Below, in pieces: positions 1-7,821 of a stretch of DNA of 64,000 nt. A model generated the notes under the pieces. It did no database searches. It was not told where the DNA came from and saw only the letters and a list, made by a program, of their open reading frames with translations. Position 1 is the stretch's first letter, and each line of letters begins with the position of its first letter. This DNA is from Lentzea pudingi (GTDB lineage: Bacteria; Actinomycetota; Actinomycetes; Mycobacteriales; Pseudonocardiaceae), in NCBI RefSeq assembly GCF_014646255.1, contig NZ_BMNC01000021.1, forward strand, positions 1 through 64,000, read 5' to 3'. A program made the position numbers and the translations under genes.

Positions 1-59
1 TCATTCCAAGATCATCCGACTACGTGTCGAACCGTTCGCAACCTCAGTGGTCAGTACAC

Positions 60-374
60 CTAGTGCTCGGCCGGCTCTTCGATCTTGTAGGGCGGAGTGG
101 AGATGCCGCCGACCCGGTAGCGGCCCCACGGGTCCTGGTCGGTGAGCGTCCCCTCCGCCTGTCCGGTGGGGGTGCGCAGCAACGCGGTCCGCGCGCCTCC
201 CTCGACCCGGGTCGTGACGTCGTCGTTCTTCTTCACTCGGCCGTACCAGTGGTAGCGGCCGTCGATCGGCTGGAAGTAGCCGCGCAGGTCGACCTCGACG
301 GCCACCTCGTCCTCCCCGAACACCAGGGTGGCGGCGCCGCGGTAGCCCTCTTCGTCGTGCTCGTGCTCGCTCAT
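60..374 (-). CDS. DUF4873 domain protein
   Basis: A 104-residue protein whose core (YRGAATLVFGEDEVAVEVDL, then GYFQPIDGRYHWYGR) matches my recollection of DUF4873, a small actinobacterial domain often fused to or beside flavin monooxygenases; its biochemical role is not known. The ATG overlaps the stop of the upstream TetR gene as ATGA, so the two are translationally coupled. This selects the start at 374 over longer readings of the frame. No signal peptide or membrane segment. The context (TetR regulator and divergent diiron oxygenase) suggests a helper role in an oxidative pathway, which is inference. Confidence 0.85.
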   Translation of the reverse strand: MSEHEHDEEGYRGAATLVFGEDEVAVEVDLRGYFQPIDGRYHWYGRVKKNDDVTTRVEGGARTALLRTPTGQAEGTLTDQDPWGRYRVGGISTPPYKIEEPAEH

Positions 375-1057
375 CAATCCACCAATCGGAGAGGGGTCAG
401 GGGCGTTGCGGGATCGATCTCGACCCCTGCCGACCGCAGCAGTCCGTCGAGGGCGTGCCAGATGATCGTGGCGAGGTAGTCGCTCAGGTTCGCGCGGGAC
501 ATGGTCTGGCGGTCGAGCCACCAGTCGCCCGCGTTCTGCACCATGCCGACGAGCGCGTGCGCCCACGGCTCGGCGCCGCCGGAGTCCATGTCGAACGCGC
601 GCAGGTAGTCGCCGATGATGCGGGCCAGGGTCGCGGCGATGAGGTTCTTGTCCTCCGCCACGACGTCCTTCTCCACCGGGCGGTCCGCGAAGGACCCCTT
701 CACGACGAACCGGTAGAGGTTCGGGTTCTCCTCGATGACGGACAGGTAGGCGTCCACGATCCGTTCGATCCGGTCGCGGATCGAGCCGTCCGCGGCGAGC
801 GCGGGGCCCATCCGGTCCATCAGCACCTCGGTGGCCTTCTGGCCGACTGCCAGGTACAGGTCCGCCTTGTCGGTGAAGTGCCGGTACAGCACGGGTTTGC
901 TGACGCCGGCCTCCGCCGCCACGTCGTCCATGCCGACGTCCGGGCCCTTCTTGGCCACGGCGGCGATCGTGGCGTCCACGAACTCCGCCCTGCGCTGCTC
1001 GCGGTGACCCTTCCACCGCTCACGTCGCGCGTCCGGCCCCTTGACAGTGCGTGCCAT
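374..1057 (-). CDS. TetR-family transcriptional regulator
   Basis: A 227-residue TetR/AcrR-type repressor. The N-terminal helix-turn-helix reads MDDVAAEAGVSKPVLYRHF, followed by an all-helical ligand domain. I chose the ATG at 1057 (MARTVKG) over an in-frame start 14 codons upstream, because the longer form would run into the inverted-repeat operator between this gene and the divergent oxygenase. It is coupled by ATGA to the DUF4873 gene. It probably represses both itself and the divergent AurF-like/hydrolase pair through GTAAC/GTTAC repeats at 1075-1097. The inducer is unknown; the neighbouring enzymes suggest a hydrophobic or aromatic substrate (inference). Confidence 0.88.
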   Translation of the reverse strand: MARTVKGPDARRERWKGHREQRRAEFVDATIAAVAKKGPDVGMDDVAAEAGVSKPVLYRHFTDKADLYLAVGQKATEVLMDRMGPALAADGSIRDRIERIVDAYLSVIEENPNLYRFVVKGSFADRPVEKDVVAEDKNLIAATLARIIGDYLRAFDMDSGGAEPWAHALVGMVQNAGDWWLDRQTMSRANLSDYLATIIWHALDGLLRSAGVEIDPATPLTPLRLVD

Positions 1058-1074
1058 GTGACGCACGCTACCAG

Positions 1075-1097
1075 AAGTAACCGTTACCTCAAGTAAC
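1075..1097. promoter_or_regulatory. Probable TetR operator between divergent genes
   Basis: GTAAC-C-GTTAC at 1077-1087 is a perfect 5-bp inverted repeat with a one-base centre. A third half-site, GTAAC at 1093-1097, forms a second inverted repeat with GTTAC (1083-1087). AAGTAAC is repeated at 1075 and 1091. The array lies between the TetR start (1057) and the oxygenase start (1119), just upstream of its GGGGAGGG ribosome binding site, where a shared operator would be expected. Confidence 0.6.
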
Positions 1098-1118
1098 ACT
1101 TACCGGGGAGGGCAACCG

Positions 1119-2006
1119 ATGAGGGTCGCCGATCGGGAGAAGACCGCGGAACGGCTGCTCAAGTCGTCCGCCGAGAAGTTCTACGACCCCGAGGTGGACA
1201 TCGACTGGTCCGCACCTCTGGTGGACGGGCTCTTCTACATCCCTGAGCAGCGCATCTCGCTCTACGGCACGCCGCTGTACGACTCGCTGACGCAGGAGCA
1301 GCGCATCGAGCTGTCGAAGCACGAGCTGGCGTCGATCGCGTCCGTCGGCCTGTGGTTCGAGCTGCTGCTCATGCAGATGCTGGTGAAGGTCGTCTACAAC
1401 ACCGACCCGACGTCGCGGCACGCCCAGTACGCGCTGACCGAGGTCGCCGACGAGTGCCGGCACTCGACGATGTTCGCGCGGCTGGTCGAACGGGTCGGCT
1501 GCCCGGCGTACGGGCCGAGGAAGCACACGCACCGCCTGGGCAAGCTGCTGCCGACCATCGGGTACGGCCCCGCGATGTACGGCTCGATCCTGGTCGCCGA
1601 GGAGATCCTCGACCGCCTGCAGCGCGAGGCGATGAACGACGAGACCGTGCAGCCGCTCGTGCGGATGGTGAACCGCATCCACGTGCTGGAGGAGGCCCGT
1701 CACGTCCGCTTCGCCCGCGAGGAGCTGACGCGCGGCATGGAAGGCCTGCGCGGGTTCGAGAAGCCGTACCAGAAGTGGCTCATCGCGACCGTGTCGATGA
1801 TGATCACCCGCACGATCATCCACCCCGAGGTGTACGCGGCCGTCGGTCTCGACGTTCGCGAGGCCCACCGCCAGGCGCTGGGGAACCCCCGGTTCCAGGA
1901 GACCATCCGCTGGTCGGGCGAACGGATCATGTCGTTCCTGGAAGAGGCCGGACTCGTCGGGAAGCCGGGGATGCACGCATGGCGTCGCTCGTTCTTGATC
2001 GGCTGA
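1119..2006 (+). CDS. AurF-like diiron oxygenase
   Basis: A 295-residue ferritin-like helical protein of the AurF family (p-aminobenzoate N-oxygenase type, PF11583). The expected diiron ligands can be placed: Glu in KHELAS, ExxH in EVADECRHS, Glu in AEEIL, and the H-x3-E-x2-H spacing in RIHVLEEARHVRFA. Members oxidise arylamines or other small substrates with O2; the substrate here is unknown. The ATG at 1119 follows GGGGAGGG at 1105-1112. The 3' end overlaps the next hydrolase by 28 bases, so the two are probably co-translated. It is divergent from the TetR gene and likely under its control. Confidence 0.85.
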   Translation: MRVADREKTAERLLKSSAEKFYDPEVDIDWSAPLVDGLFYIPEQRISLYGTPLYDSLTQEQRIELSKHELASIASVGLWFELLLMQMLVKVVYNTDPTSRHAQYALTEVADECRHSTMFARLVERVGCPAYGPRKHTHRLGKLLPTIGYGPAMYGSILVAEEILDRLQREAMNDETVQPLVRMVNRIHVLEEARHVRFAREELTRGMEGLRGFEKPYQKWLIATVSMMITRTIIHPEVYAAVGLDVREAHRQALGNPRFQETIRWSGERIMSFLEEAGLVGKPGMHAWRRSFLIG

Positions 2007-2773
2007 ACGTCGTCACGTCGGGGCCTTCGTCCGCCGGCGTGACCGCCGTTCTGCTGCACGGCTGGACCATGGACCTCACGACGTGGGACCGCGTCGCCGC
2101 CGCACTGCCCGGCCGGGTGGTGCGGTACGACGTGCGTGGCCACGGCCTGTCGTCGGGCACGGGCACCGGCACGATCTCGGACCTCGCCGACGACCTGGCG
2201 GCCGTGCTGGACAAGCACGTGCCCACCGGGCGGATCGTGCTGGCCGGCCACTCGCTGGGCGGCATGACGATCATGGCGCTGGCCGAGCAGCGGCCGGAGT
2301 TGTTCGCCCGCGTGTCCGGGGTGGCGCTGATCGCCACGTCGTGCGGGAACCTGCCCGGGCAGAGCGGTGTGGAGCGGCTCGCGGGGAAGTGGCTGGTGAA
2401 CCGGCCGAAGGTCGGGTTCGGCCGGTTGATCGCGCCGGGGCTCAGGGTGACGTTCGGGCGTCGTCCGCGCTGGGCCGACGTGCGGGCCGCGGCGGCGATG
2501 GCCGGCAACACGTCCGGTGAGGCGTTCGTCGGGATCCGGGAGGAGCTCACGCTGCACCAGCGGCGGGAGGCCCTCGCGGTGCTCTCGGACATCCCCACCG
2601 TCGTCATGGCAGGGTCGTGGGACCTGCTCACGCCCATGCGGCACTCACGGGTGCTGGCGGAGGCGTTGCCGAGCGCGCAGTTCGTGATCTACCCGAAGAC
2701 CGGGCACATGTTGCCGCTCGAACGCTCCGAGGACGTCGCCAGGCGGATAGCGGCGCTGATGCAGCAGTGTTGA
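1979..2773 (+). CDS. Alpha/beta hydrolase
   Basis: A 264-residue cytosolic alpha/beta-hydrolase. Visible elements: oxyanion-hole motif LLHGW, nucleophile elbow GHSLGG (Ser), acid in GSWDLLTP, and catalytic His in KTGHMLPLE. The ATG at 1979 lies inside the 3' end of the AurF-like gene (28-base overlap), which fixes the start near the conserved N-terminal strand. It probably hydrolyses an ester, lactone or C-C bond in the same pathway as the diiron oxygenase. Substrate not predictable. A strong hairpin terminator follows six bases after the stop. Confidence 0.85.
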   Translation: MASLVLDRLNVVTSGPSSAGVTAVLLHGWTMDLTTWDRVAAALPGRVVRYDVRGHGLSSGTGTGTISDLADDLAAVLDKHVPTGRIVLAGHSLGGMTIMALAEQRPELFARVSGVALIATSCGNLPGQSGVERLAGKWLVNRPKVGFGRLIAPGLRVTFGRRPRWADVRAAAAMAGNTSGEAFVGIREELTLHQRREALAVLSDIPTVVMAGSWDLLTPMRHSRVLAEALPSAQFVIYPKTGHMLPLERSEDVARRIAALMQQC

Positions 2774-2778
2774 TCTCA

Positions 2779-2812
2779 CGAAAAAGGGCCCGCACTCGCG
2801 GGCCCTTTTTCG
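2779..2812. terminator. Bidirectional hairpin terminator
   Basis: A perfect 15-bp stem (cgaaaaagggcccgc / gcgggccctttttcg) with a 4-base loop (2794-2797). Each arm carries a run of A or T at the outside, so it can terminate transcription from the hydrolase on the plus strand and from the TetR gene ending at 2819 on the minus strand. Confidence 0.9.
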
Positions 2813-2818
2813 TCGAGG

Positions 2819-3448
2819 TCAGTGCTGGAGCGGGAAACCGCCACCGATGCCGCGCCACGCCAGGTTCGAGATCAACGCGACCGCCTCCTCCTTCGGCACG
2901 CGGCGGTTGTCCGCGAGCCAGGAGCGCGCGGTCACCTGCGACAGCCCCACGAGGCCGACGGCCAGCAGGCGGGCGCGTTCCTCGTCGAGGCCGGCGTCCG
3001 CCGTGATGGTCTCGGTGATGGCGTCGACGGAGTCCGTGGTCGCGCGCTCGACGGCGGACTGCACGGACGGCTCGGAGCGCAGGTCCGACTCGAACACCAT
3101 GCGGAACGCCTGGCCCTCGCCGTCCACGAAGTCGTAGAAGGCGGCCACGGCGGCGCGCACGCGGAGCTTGTTGTCGTTCGTGGAGCCGATGGCGGTGCGG
3201 ACCCTGCCGACCAGCTCGTCCACATGGGACTCCAGCAGCGCCATGTACAGCTCGAGCTTGCCGGGGAAGTGTTGGTACAGCACCGGCTTGGACACGCCCG
3301 CGCGTTCGGCGATCTCGTCCATCGCCGCGGCGTGGTAGCCGTTGGAAACGAACACGTCCTGCGCCGCCGCCAGCAGTTGCGCACGTCGGGCGGTGCGCGG
3401 CAGTCGAACGCCCCTGCCTGCGGGTGCGCTCTGCGCCGTCTCCGTCAT
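2819..3448 (-). CDS. FasR-like TetR regulator
   Basis: A 209-residue TetR-family protein with helix-turn-helix MDEIAERAGVSKPVLYQHF and the downstream pattern KLELYMALLESHVDELV. This closely resembles mycobacterial FasR (Rv3208), the acyl-CoA-sensing regulator of fatty acid synthase genes, as I recall that sequence. The neighbours (hydrolase, DUF3152, MoeZ) match the mycobacterial FasR neighbourhood, which supports orthology. The ATG at 3448 follows GGAGGC. It is divergent from the hydrolase at 3576, and the 127-base gap presumably holds both promoters. Control of fatty acid synthesis is inferred from the family. Confidence 0.82.
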   Translation of the reverse strand: MTETAQSAPAGRGVRLPRTARRAQLLAAAQDVFVSNGYHAAAMDEIAERAGVSKPVLYQHFPGKLELYMALLESHVDELVGRVRTAIGSTNDNKLRVRAAVAAFYDFVDGEGQAFRMVFESDLRSEPSVQSAVERATTDSVDAITETITADAGLDEERARLLAVGLVGLSQVTARSWLADNRRVPKEEAVALISNLAWRGIGGGFPLQH

Positions 3449-3575
3449 GGTGCCTCCAGCACGAGTGATCCGGCCGTCGGAGAGGGGTTGCCAGACCGAG
3501 GCTTGTGCGCAACCTTACTCGCTGGTAGCCCACATCCGGGAACCATCTTGACGTTCTTTCCCGCATCCTGGTCCG

Positions 3576-4529
3576 GTGAGCACGTTGAAAACCGCCCCGT
3601 TGTCCACCGTCGAACTGCCGCCCCTGGACAAGACCCAGACGCCGTGGCCCGGCGAGTTCTGCCAGGTGGACGGCCATGAGGTGCACGTCAGGGTCACGCC
3701 GGGAGACGGTCCGACGGCCGTCTACGTGCACGGTCTTGGCGGGTCCGCGACGAACTGGACAGATCTCGCGGCCCAGCTCCAGGGGCACGTGCGCGGCTAC
3801 TCGATCGACCTGCCGGGGTTCGGGCGCTCGGAGCCTATTCCCGGCTACGACTTCAGTCTGGCCACGCACGCCCGCACAGTGATCAAGTACTTGGAAACGC
3901 TCTCACAGCCGGTGCACCTGTTCGGCAACTCCATGGGCGGCGCGATCTCGGTCATCGTCGCCGCGAGCAGGCCGGACCTCGTGAAGACGCTCACACTCGT
4001 CTCGCCCGCCGTGCCGGACCTGAGGCCGCGCCTCGACCGCATGTCCGACCCGCGGATGGCGCTCGCCGTCCTGCCGGTCATCGGGTCCAGGGTCCGCCGC
4101 GAGCTCGCGAAGCTGACCGCGCACGAACGCACCAAGCAGATGCTCACCCTCTGCTTCGCCGACCCGAGCGTGGTGCCCGACCACCGCATCGAGGAGTCGA
4201 TCAAGGAGAACGAGGAACGAGCCCGGCAGAAGTGGGCGGGCTCGGCGCTCAACCGCAGCACGTTCGGCCTGATGCAGAGCTGGTTCACGCCCGGCCCGAA
4301 GTCGCTGTGGCGGCTGCTGCCGCTGGTCAAGGCGCCGACGCTGGTGCTCTGGGGCGAGAACGACCGGCTCGTCAGCGTGCGCAAGGGCCCCCGGACGGCG
4401 CGGCTGCTGCCGCAGGGGCGGCTGCTGGTGCTCCCCAGGACCGGCCACGTCGCCCAGATGGAGCGGCCCGCCACCGTGGCGAGGGCCGTCCTGGGCATGT
4501 GGGAGGCAGTCGACCGGCACTCATGGTGA
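3576..4529 (+). CDS. Alpha/beta hydrolase (FasR neighbour)
   Basis: A 317-residue alpha/beta hydrolase: YVHGLGG oxyanion loop, GNSMGG nucleophile elbow (Ser), GENDRLV acid loop and RTGHVAQMERP with the catalytic His. It has a longer N-terminal extension than typical 270-residue members. No signal peptide. The GTG start has CATCCT six bases before it, which could be a -10 for a leaderless mRNA; no good ribosome binding site is seen. Located between the FasR-like regulator and the DUF3152 gene, it is part of the conserved backbone. A lipid-ester substrate is plausible but unproven. Confidence 0.82.
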   Translation: MSTLKTAPLSTVELPPLDKTQTPWPGEFCQVDGHEVHVRVTPGDGPTAVYVHGLGGSATNWTDLAAQLQGHVRGYSIDLPGFGRSEPIPGYDFSLATHARTVIKYLETLSQPVHLFGNSMGGAISVIVAASRPDLVKTLTLVSPAVPDLRPRLDRMSDPRMALAVLPVIGSRVRRELAKLTAHERTKQMLTLCFADPSVVPDHRIEESIKENEERARQKWAGSALNRSTFGLMQSWFTPGPKSLWRLLPLVKAPTLVLWGENDRLVSVRKGPRTARLLPQGRLLVLPRTGHVAQMERPATVARAVLGMWEAVDRHSW

Positions 4530-4569
4530 CGAACGACGGCCGTCCGAGGGATGTGGGACCCTGGAGCAC

Positions 4570-5568
4570 GTGAATCGCGCCCCCGAGCGAGGACGTTCCG
4601 CACCGCCCTCCGACCGCTACCGCCGTGGCGAGCGGCGGACCAGCGCGGAACCGCTCGCGGCCGCCTGGGAACCGGACGCCACCCGGGCGATGCGCCGGCC
4701 CCGCAAGGCCCGCGGCGTGAAGAGGCTGGTCGGGAACTACGGGTGGCGGATCTACGCGATCCCGGTGCTGCTCGTGCTGACCGCGCTGGTGGTGCTCGAC
4801 ACGGTCCAGCCCAAGACGCCCGCGATCGGCGGCACCGGCGCGAACACGAACGCCGCCGAGACGCCGGTGAGCACGCCGGAGCCACCCGCGTCCGAGGTGC
4901 CCGGCAAGAAGCCGGTCCTGAACATCCCGACCGCCGAACTGCCGGGCGGCCCCGCCTTCTCCGAGGACGGCGTCGGCACGTTCAAGGCCATCCCCGGCGC
5001 CGGCGGGCGGATCGGTGACGCGGGTGCGCAGAAGTTCCGCAAGTACTCGATCGCGATCGAGGACGGTGTGAAGCCCGCCGACTACAACGACGACGCGACG
5101 GCGTTCGCGCGCACGATCGACGGAATCCTGGCCGACCCGCGCAGCTGGATCGGCACGAAGCAGGTCGCGTTGCAGCGCGTCGAGGCGAACCAGAACCCGG
5201 ACTTCACCGTGACGCTGACCACGACGAAGACCACGCACACGCTCTGCGGCAAGGACATACCGTTCGAGACCTCCTGCTACAACCCCGGCCAGAAGCGCGT
5301 GATCATCAACGTCGCCCGCTGGATCCGCGGCGCCATGGTCTACGGCTCCGACCTGGCCGGATACCGGACCTACGTGATCAACCACGAGGTCGGCCACGCG
5401 CTGGGCAGCGGCCACGCGGCCTGCGCGGAGAACGGCGCGCCGGCCCCCGTGATGATGCAGCAGACGTTCGGCGTCTCGAACAACTTCGTCTCGCAGCTCA
5501 ACGCGGGCCAGGACGTCGTCCCCGCGGACGGCAAGGTGTGCGTCCCGAACGCGTTTCCCGCAGGCTGA
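4570..5568 (+). CDS. DUF3152 membrane-anchored metalloprotease-like protein
   Basis: A 332-residue protein with a basic cytoplasmic N-terminus, one membrane segment at about residues 61-78 (IYAIPVLLVLTALVVL), a Pro/Glu-rich linker and an extracytoplasmic DUF3152 domain. It carries HEVGHALGSGH near residues 275-285, the full metzincin zinc pattern HExxHxxGxxH, so zinc peptidase activity is plausible. Four cysteines around positions 220-290 may form disulphides. The GTG start is 40 bases after the hydrolase. In mycobacteria the homologue also sits beside moeZ and fasR. Function of the family is not established. Confidence 0.85.
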   Translation: MNRAPERGRSAPPSDRYRRGERRTSAEPLAAAWEPDATRAMRRPRKARGVKRLVGNYGWRIYAIPVLLVLTALVVLDTVQPKTPAIGGTGANTNAAETPVSTPEPPASEVPGKKPVLNIPTAELPGGPAFSEDGVGTFKAIPGAGGRIGDAGAQKFRKYSIAIEDGVKPADYNDDATAFARTIDGILADPRSWIGTKQVALQRVEANQNPDFTVTLTTTKTTHTLCGKDIPFETSCYNPGQKRVIINVARWIRGAMVYGSDLAGYRTYVINHEVGHALGSGHAACAENGAPAPVMMQQTFGVSNNFVSQLNAGQDVVPADGKVCVPNAFPAG

Positions 5569-5647
5569 GACAGCTTTCCAACCGGGAAGAGTCGAGGCAG
5601 GGTAGACGTTGTCTCGGACACGGAGACATTCGTCGAGGAGGACCAGC

Positions 5648-6820
5648 ATGGCGCTTCCGCCGCTCGTTGAGCCAGCCGCGGAGCTGACCAAGGAAGAAGT
5701 CGCGCGCTACAGCCGGCACCTGATCATCCCGGACGTGGGGGTGGACGGGCAGAAGCGGCTGAAGAACGCGAAGGTGCTCGTCGTCGGCGCGGGCGGCCTG
5801 GGCAGCCCGGCACTGCTGTACCTGGCCGCGGCCGGGGTCGGCACGCTCGGCGTCGTCGACTTCGACGTCGTGGACGAGTCGAACCTGCAGCGCCAGGTGA
5901 TCCACGGCCAGTCCGACGTCGGCCGCCCGAAGGCGGAGTCCGCACGCGACTCGGTCGCCGAGATCAACCCGTTCGTCAAGGTGGTCCTGCACCAGACGCA
6001 CCTCAACTCCGAGAACGCGCTGGAGATCTTCCGCGACTACGACCTGATCCTCGACGGCACCGACAACTTCGCCACCAGGTACCTGGTGAACGACGCCGCG
6101 GTGCTGCTGGGCAAGCCGTACGTGTGGGGTTCGATCTTCCGGTTCGAGGGGCAGGTCAGCGTCTTCTGGGAGGACGCCCCGAACGGCCAGGGCCTCAACT
6201 ACCGCGACCTCTACCCGGAGCCGCCGCCTCCCGGCATGGTCCCGTCGTGCGCCGAGGGCGGCGTGCTGGGCGTGCTGTGCGCGTCGATCGGCTCGATCAT
6301 GGTGACCGAGGCGATCAAGCTGCTCACGGGCATCGGCGACCCGCTGCTGGGCCGCCTGATGGTCTACGACGCGCTCGAGATGTCGTACCGGACCATCAAG
6401 ATCCGCAAGGACCCGGAGTCGCCGAAGATCACCGAGCTGATCGACTACGAGGCGTTCTGCGGTGTCGTGTCCACGGACGCGCAGCAGGCGGCCGCGGGCA
6501 ACACGATCACGCCGCTCGAGCTCAAGCACAAGCAGGAGTCCGGTGAGGACTTCCTGCTGGTGGACGTCCGCGAGCCGCACGAGTACGAGATCGTGAAGAT
6601 CCCGGGTTCGGTGCTGATCCCGAAGGACAAGATCCTCTCGGGTGAGGCGTTCTCGGAGCTGCCGCAGGACAAGCCGCTCGTGCTGCACTGCAAGTCCGGC
6701 GCTCGCTCGGCGGAGGCCCTCGCGGCGCTGCACAAGGCGGGCTTCAAGGACGCCGTGCACGTGGGTGGCGGTGTGCTGGCGTGGGCCCGCGAAGTGGACC
6801 CGAGCCTGCCGACGTACTAG
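5648..6820 (+). CDS. moeZ: Adenylyltransferase/sulfurtransferase MoeZ
   Basis: A 390-residue two-domain enzyme. The N-terminal ThiF/MoeB domain has the nucleotide loop VVGAGGLGSP and adenylates C-terminal glycines of sulphur-carrier proteins (MoaD, ThiS, CysO types). The C-terminal rhodanese domain has the active-site loop LHCKSGARS, with Cys near residue 348 carrying the persulphide. It thus activates and sulphurates carriers for molybdopterin, thiamine or cysteine routes. The ATG at 5648, after GAGGAGGACC, is preferred over an in-frame start 13 codons upstream. A molybdenum-cofactor role fits the nitrate reductase encoded 1 kb downstream. A hairpin terminator follows. Confidence 0.95.
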   Translation: MALPPLVEPAAELTKEEVARYSRHLIIPDVGVDGQKRLKNAKVLVVGAGGLGSPALLYLAAAGVGTLGVVDFDVVDESNLQRQVIHGQSDVGRPKAESARDSVAEINPFVKVVLHQTHLNSENALEIFRDYDLILDGTDNFATRYLVNDAAVLLGKPYVWGSIFRFEGQVSVFWEDAPNGQGLNYRDLYPEPPPPGMVPSCAEGGVLGVLCASIGSIMVTEAIKLLTGIGDPLLGRLMVYDALEMSYRTIKIRKDPESPKITELIDYEAFCGVVSTDAQQAAAGNTITPLELKHKQESGEDFLLVDVREPHEYEIVKIPGSVLIPKDKILSGEAFSELPQDKPLVLHCKSGARSAEALAALHKAGFKDAVHVGGGVLAWAREVDPSLPTY

Positions 6821-6827
6821 TGGTGGT

Positions 6828-6863
6828 GGGTGCGTTCGGTTGCTTCGGCACTCGAACGCACCC
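6828..6863 (+). terminator. Hairpin after moeZ
   Basis: An 11-bp perfect stem (gggtgcgttcg at 6828-6838, cgaacgcaccc at 6853-6863) begins eight bases after the moeZ stop. No T-run follows, as is common for actinobacterial terminators. Confidence 0.65.
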
Positions 6864-6939
6864 GTCACCCGCTCGGCTTTTCGGGTGGCGGCACGAATCA
6901 CGCTGTGCCGCCTTCCACCACCCGGACGGCCCAAGCAGG

Positions 6940-6945
6940 TAGCGT
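6940..6945 (+). promoter_or_regulatory. -10 element TAGCGT for a leaderless mRNA
   Basis: TAGCGT fits TANNNT and lies eight bases before the GTG at 6954. No Shine-Dalgarno sequence precedes that GTG, so transcription probably starts at or next to the start codon. Confidence 0.45.
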
Positions 6946-6953
6946 GCCCGACC

Positions 6954-7751
6954 GTGACCCGGTCCCCCGAACCGCCCCCAGCGCACGTGCGTGCGGCGTT
7001 CGGGGCACGTGACGCCGAACCCGAGCTCATCGACGGTGGCCCGGCGTGGCGCTGTGGTGACGCCACGATCAGGCCCGCGCCCAAGCCCGCCGAGGCCACC
7101 TGGATCGCCAAGACCCTGGACGGCCTCGACGTCCACCACCTGCGCATCGGCAGACCGCTCAGATCGACCGACGGCCGGTACGTCGTCGGCGGCTGGTCCG
7201 CCACCAAGTTCCTCGCCGGACGGGCCGAGGCGCGCCACGACGAGGTCATCGCCGTCGCCCAGCGCCTGCACCAGGGCACCGCCGAGCTGGCCAAGCCCCG
7301 TTTCCTGGACACGCGCACGGACGTGTTCGCCGTCGCCGACCGCAAGGCGTGGGGCGAGGAGGACGTGCCGCTGGAGGCCGACCTCGGCGGGCGGCTGTTC
7401 GACCTCCTGAAGGAGCTGCGGAAGCCCCTCAACCTGAAGCCGCAGGTCGTGCACGGTGATCTGTTCGGCAACGTGCTGTTCGCGGGCAACGCGCCGCCGG
7501 CCGTGATCGACTTCACCGCCTACTGGCGTCCCGCCGAGTGGGCCGCCGCCGTCGTCGCGGTGGACGCCGTCGCGTGGGGCGGCGCGGACCCCGGGCTGTT
7601 CCACCGGTGGAGCCACCAGGCCGAGTGGGAGCAGGCGCTGTTGCGCGCGACGTTGTTCCGCGTGGCAGTGCACGCTCTTCACCCGTTGTCAACGCCACAG
7701 TCCTTTGCGGGCTTGGAAAGAGCTGCTCACTTCGTCACAGCGTTGCTCTGA
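6954..7751 (+). CDS. TIGR02569-type actinobacterial protein (aminoglycoside phosphotransferase-like)
   Basis: A 265-residue protein starting PPAHVRAAFGARDAEPE, the typical opening of the TIGR02569 family restricted to actinobacteria. It has a kinase-like (APH-type) fold signature: VVHGDLFGNVLF (catalytic-loop HGD...N) and VIDFTAYWRP (metal-binding Asp). These suggest a small-molecule phosphotransferase, but no substrate is known. The GTG at 6954 fits the family's usual N-terminus; longer in-frame readings run back through the moeZ 3' end and are rejected. In mycobacteria it is also a moeZ neighbour. Confidence 0.82.
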   Translation: MTRSPEPPPAHVRAAFGARDAEPELIDGGPAWRCGDATIRPAPKPAEATWIAKTLDGLDVHHLRIGRPLRSTDGRYVVGGWSATKFLAGRAEARHDEVIAVAQRLHQGTAELAKPRFLDTRTDVFAVADRKAWGEEDVPLEADLGGRLFDLLKELRKPLNLKPQVVHGDLFGNVLFAGNAPPAVIDFTAYWRPAEWAAAVVAVDAVAWGGADPGLFHRWSHQAEWEQALLRATLFRVAVHALHPLSTPQSFAGLERAAHFVTALL

Positions 7752-7808
7752 GCGGGTCATTTTCCACCGACGAAACATTGCGTCGCTTTGGGTTAACGCT
7801 CGCTTCGC

Positions 7809-7814
7809 TAGCGT
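7809..7814 (+). promoter_or_regulatory. -10 element TAGCGT of the nitrate assimilation operon
   Basis: TAGCGT ends seven bases before the nitrate reductase GTG at 7822, with no ribosome binding site between. It is nearly identical in layout to the element at 6940 and suggests a leaderless operon transcript. The 70-base gap is AT-richer than its surroundings and should also hold nitrogen-control sites, but no clear GlnR box could be recognised by eye. Confidence 0.45.
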
Positions 7815-7821
7815 CGGACGC

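Noticed and set aside
1..59. Possible gene end at the left edge
   Set aside because: No coding pattern on either strand in 59 bases; nothing supported.
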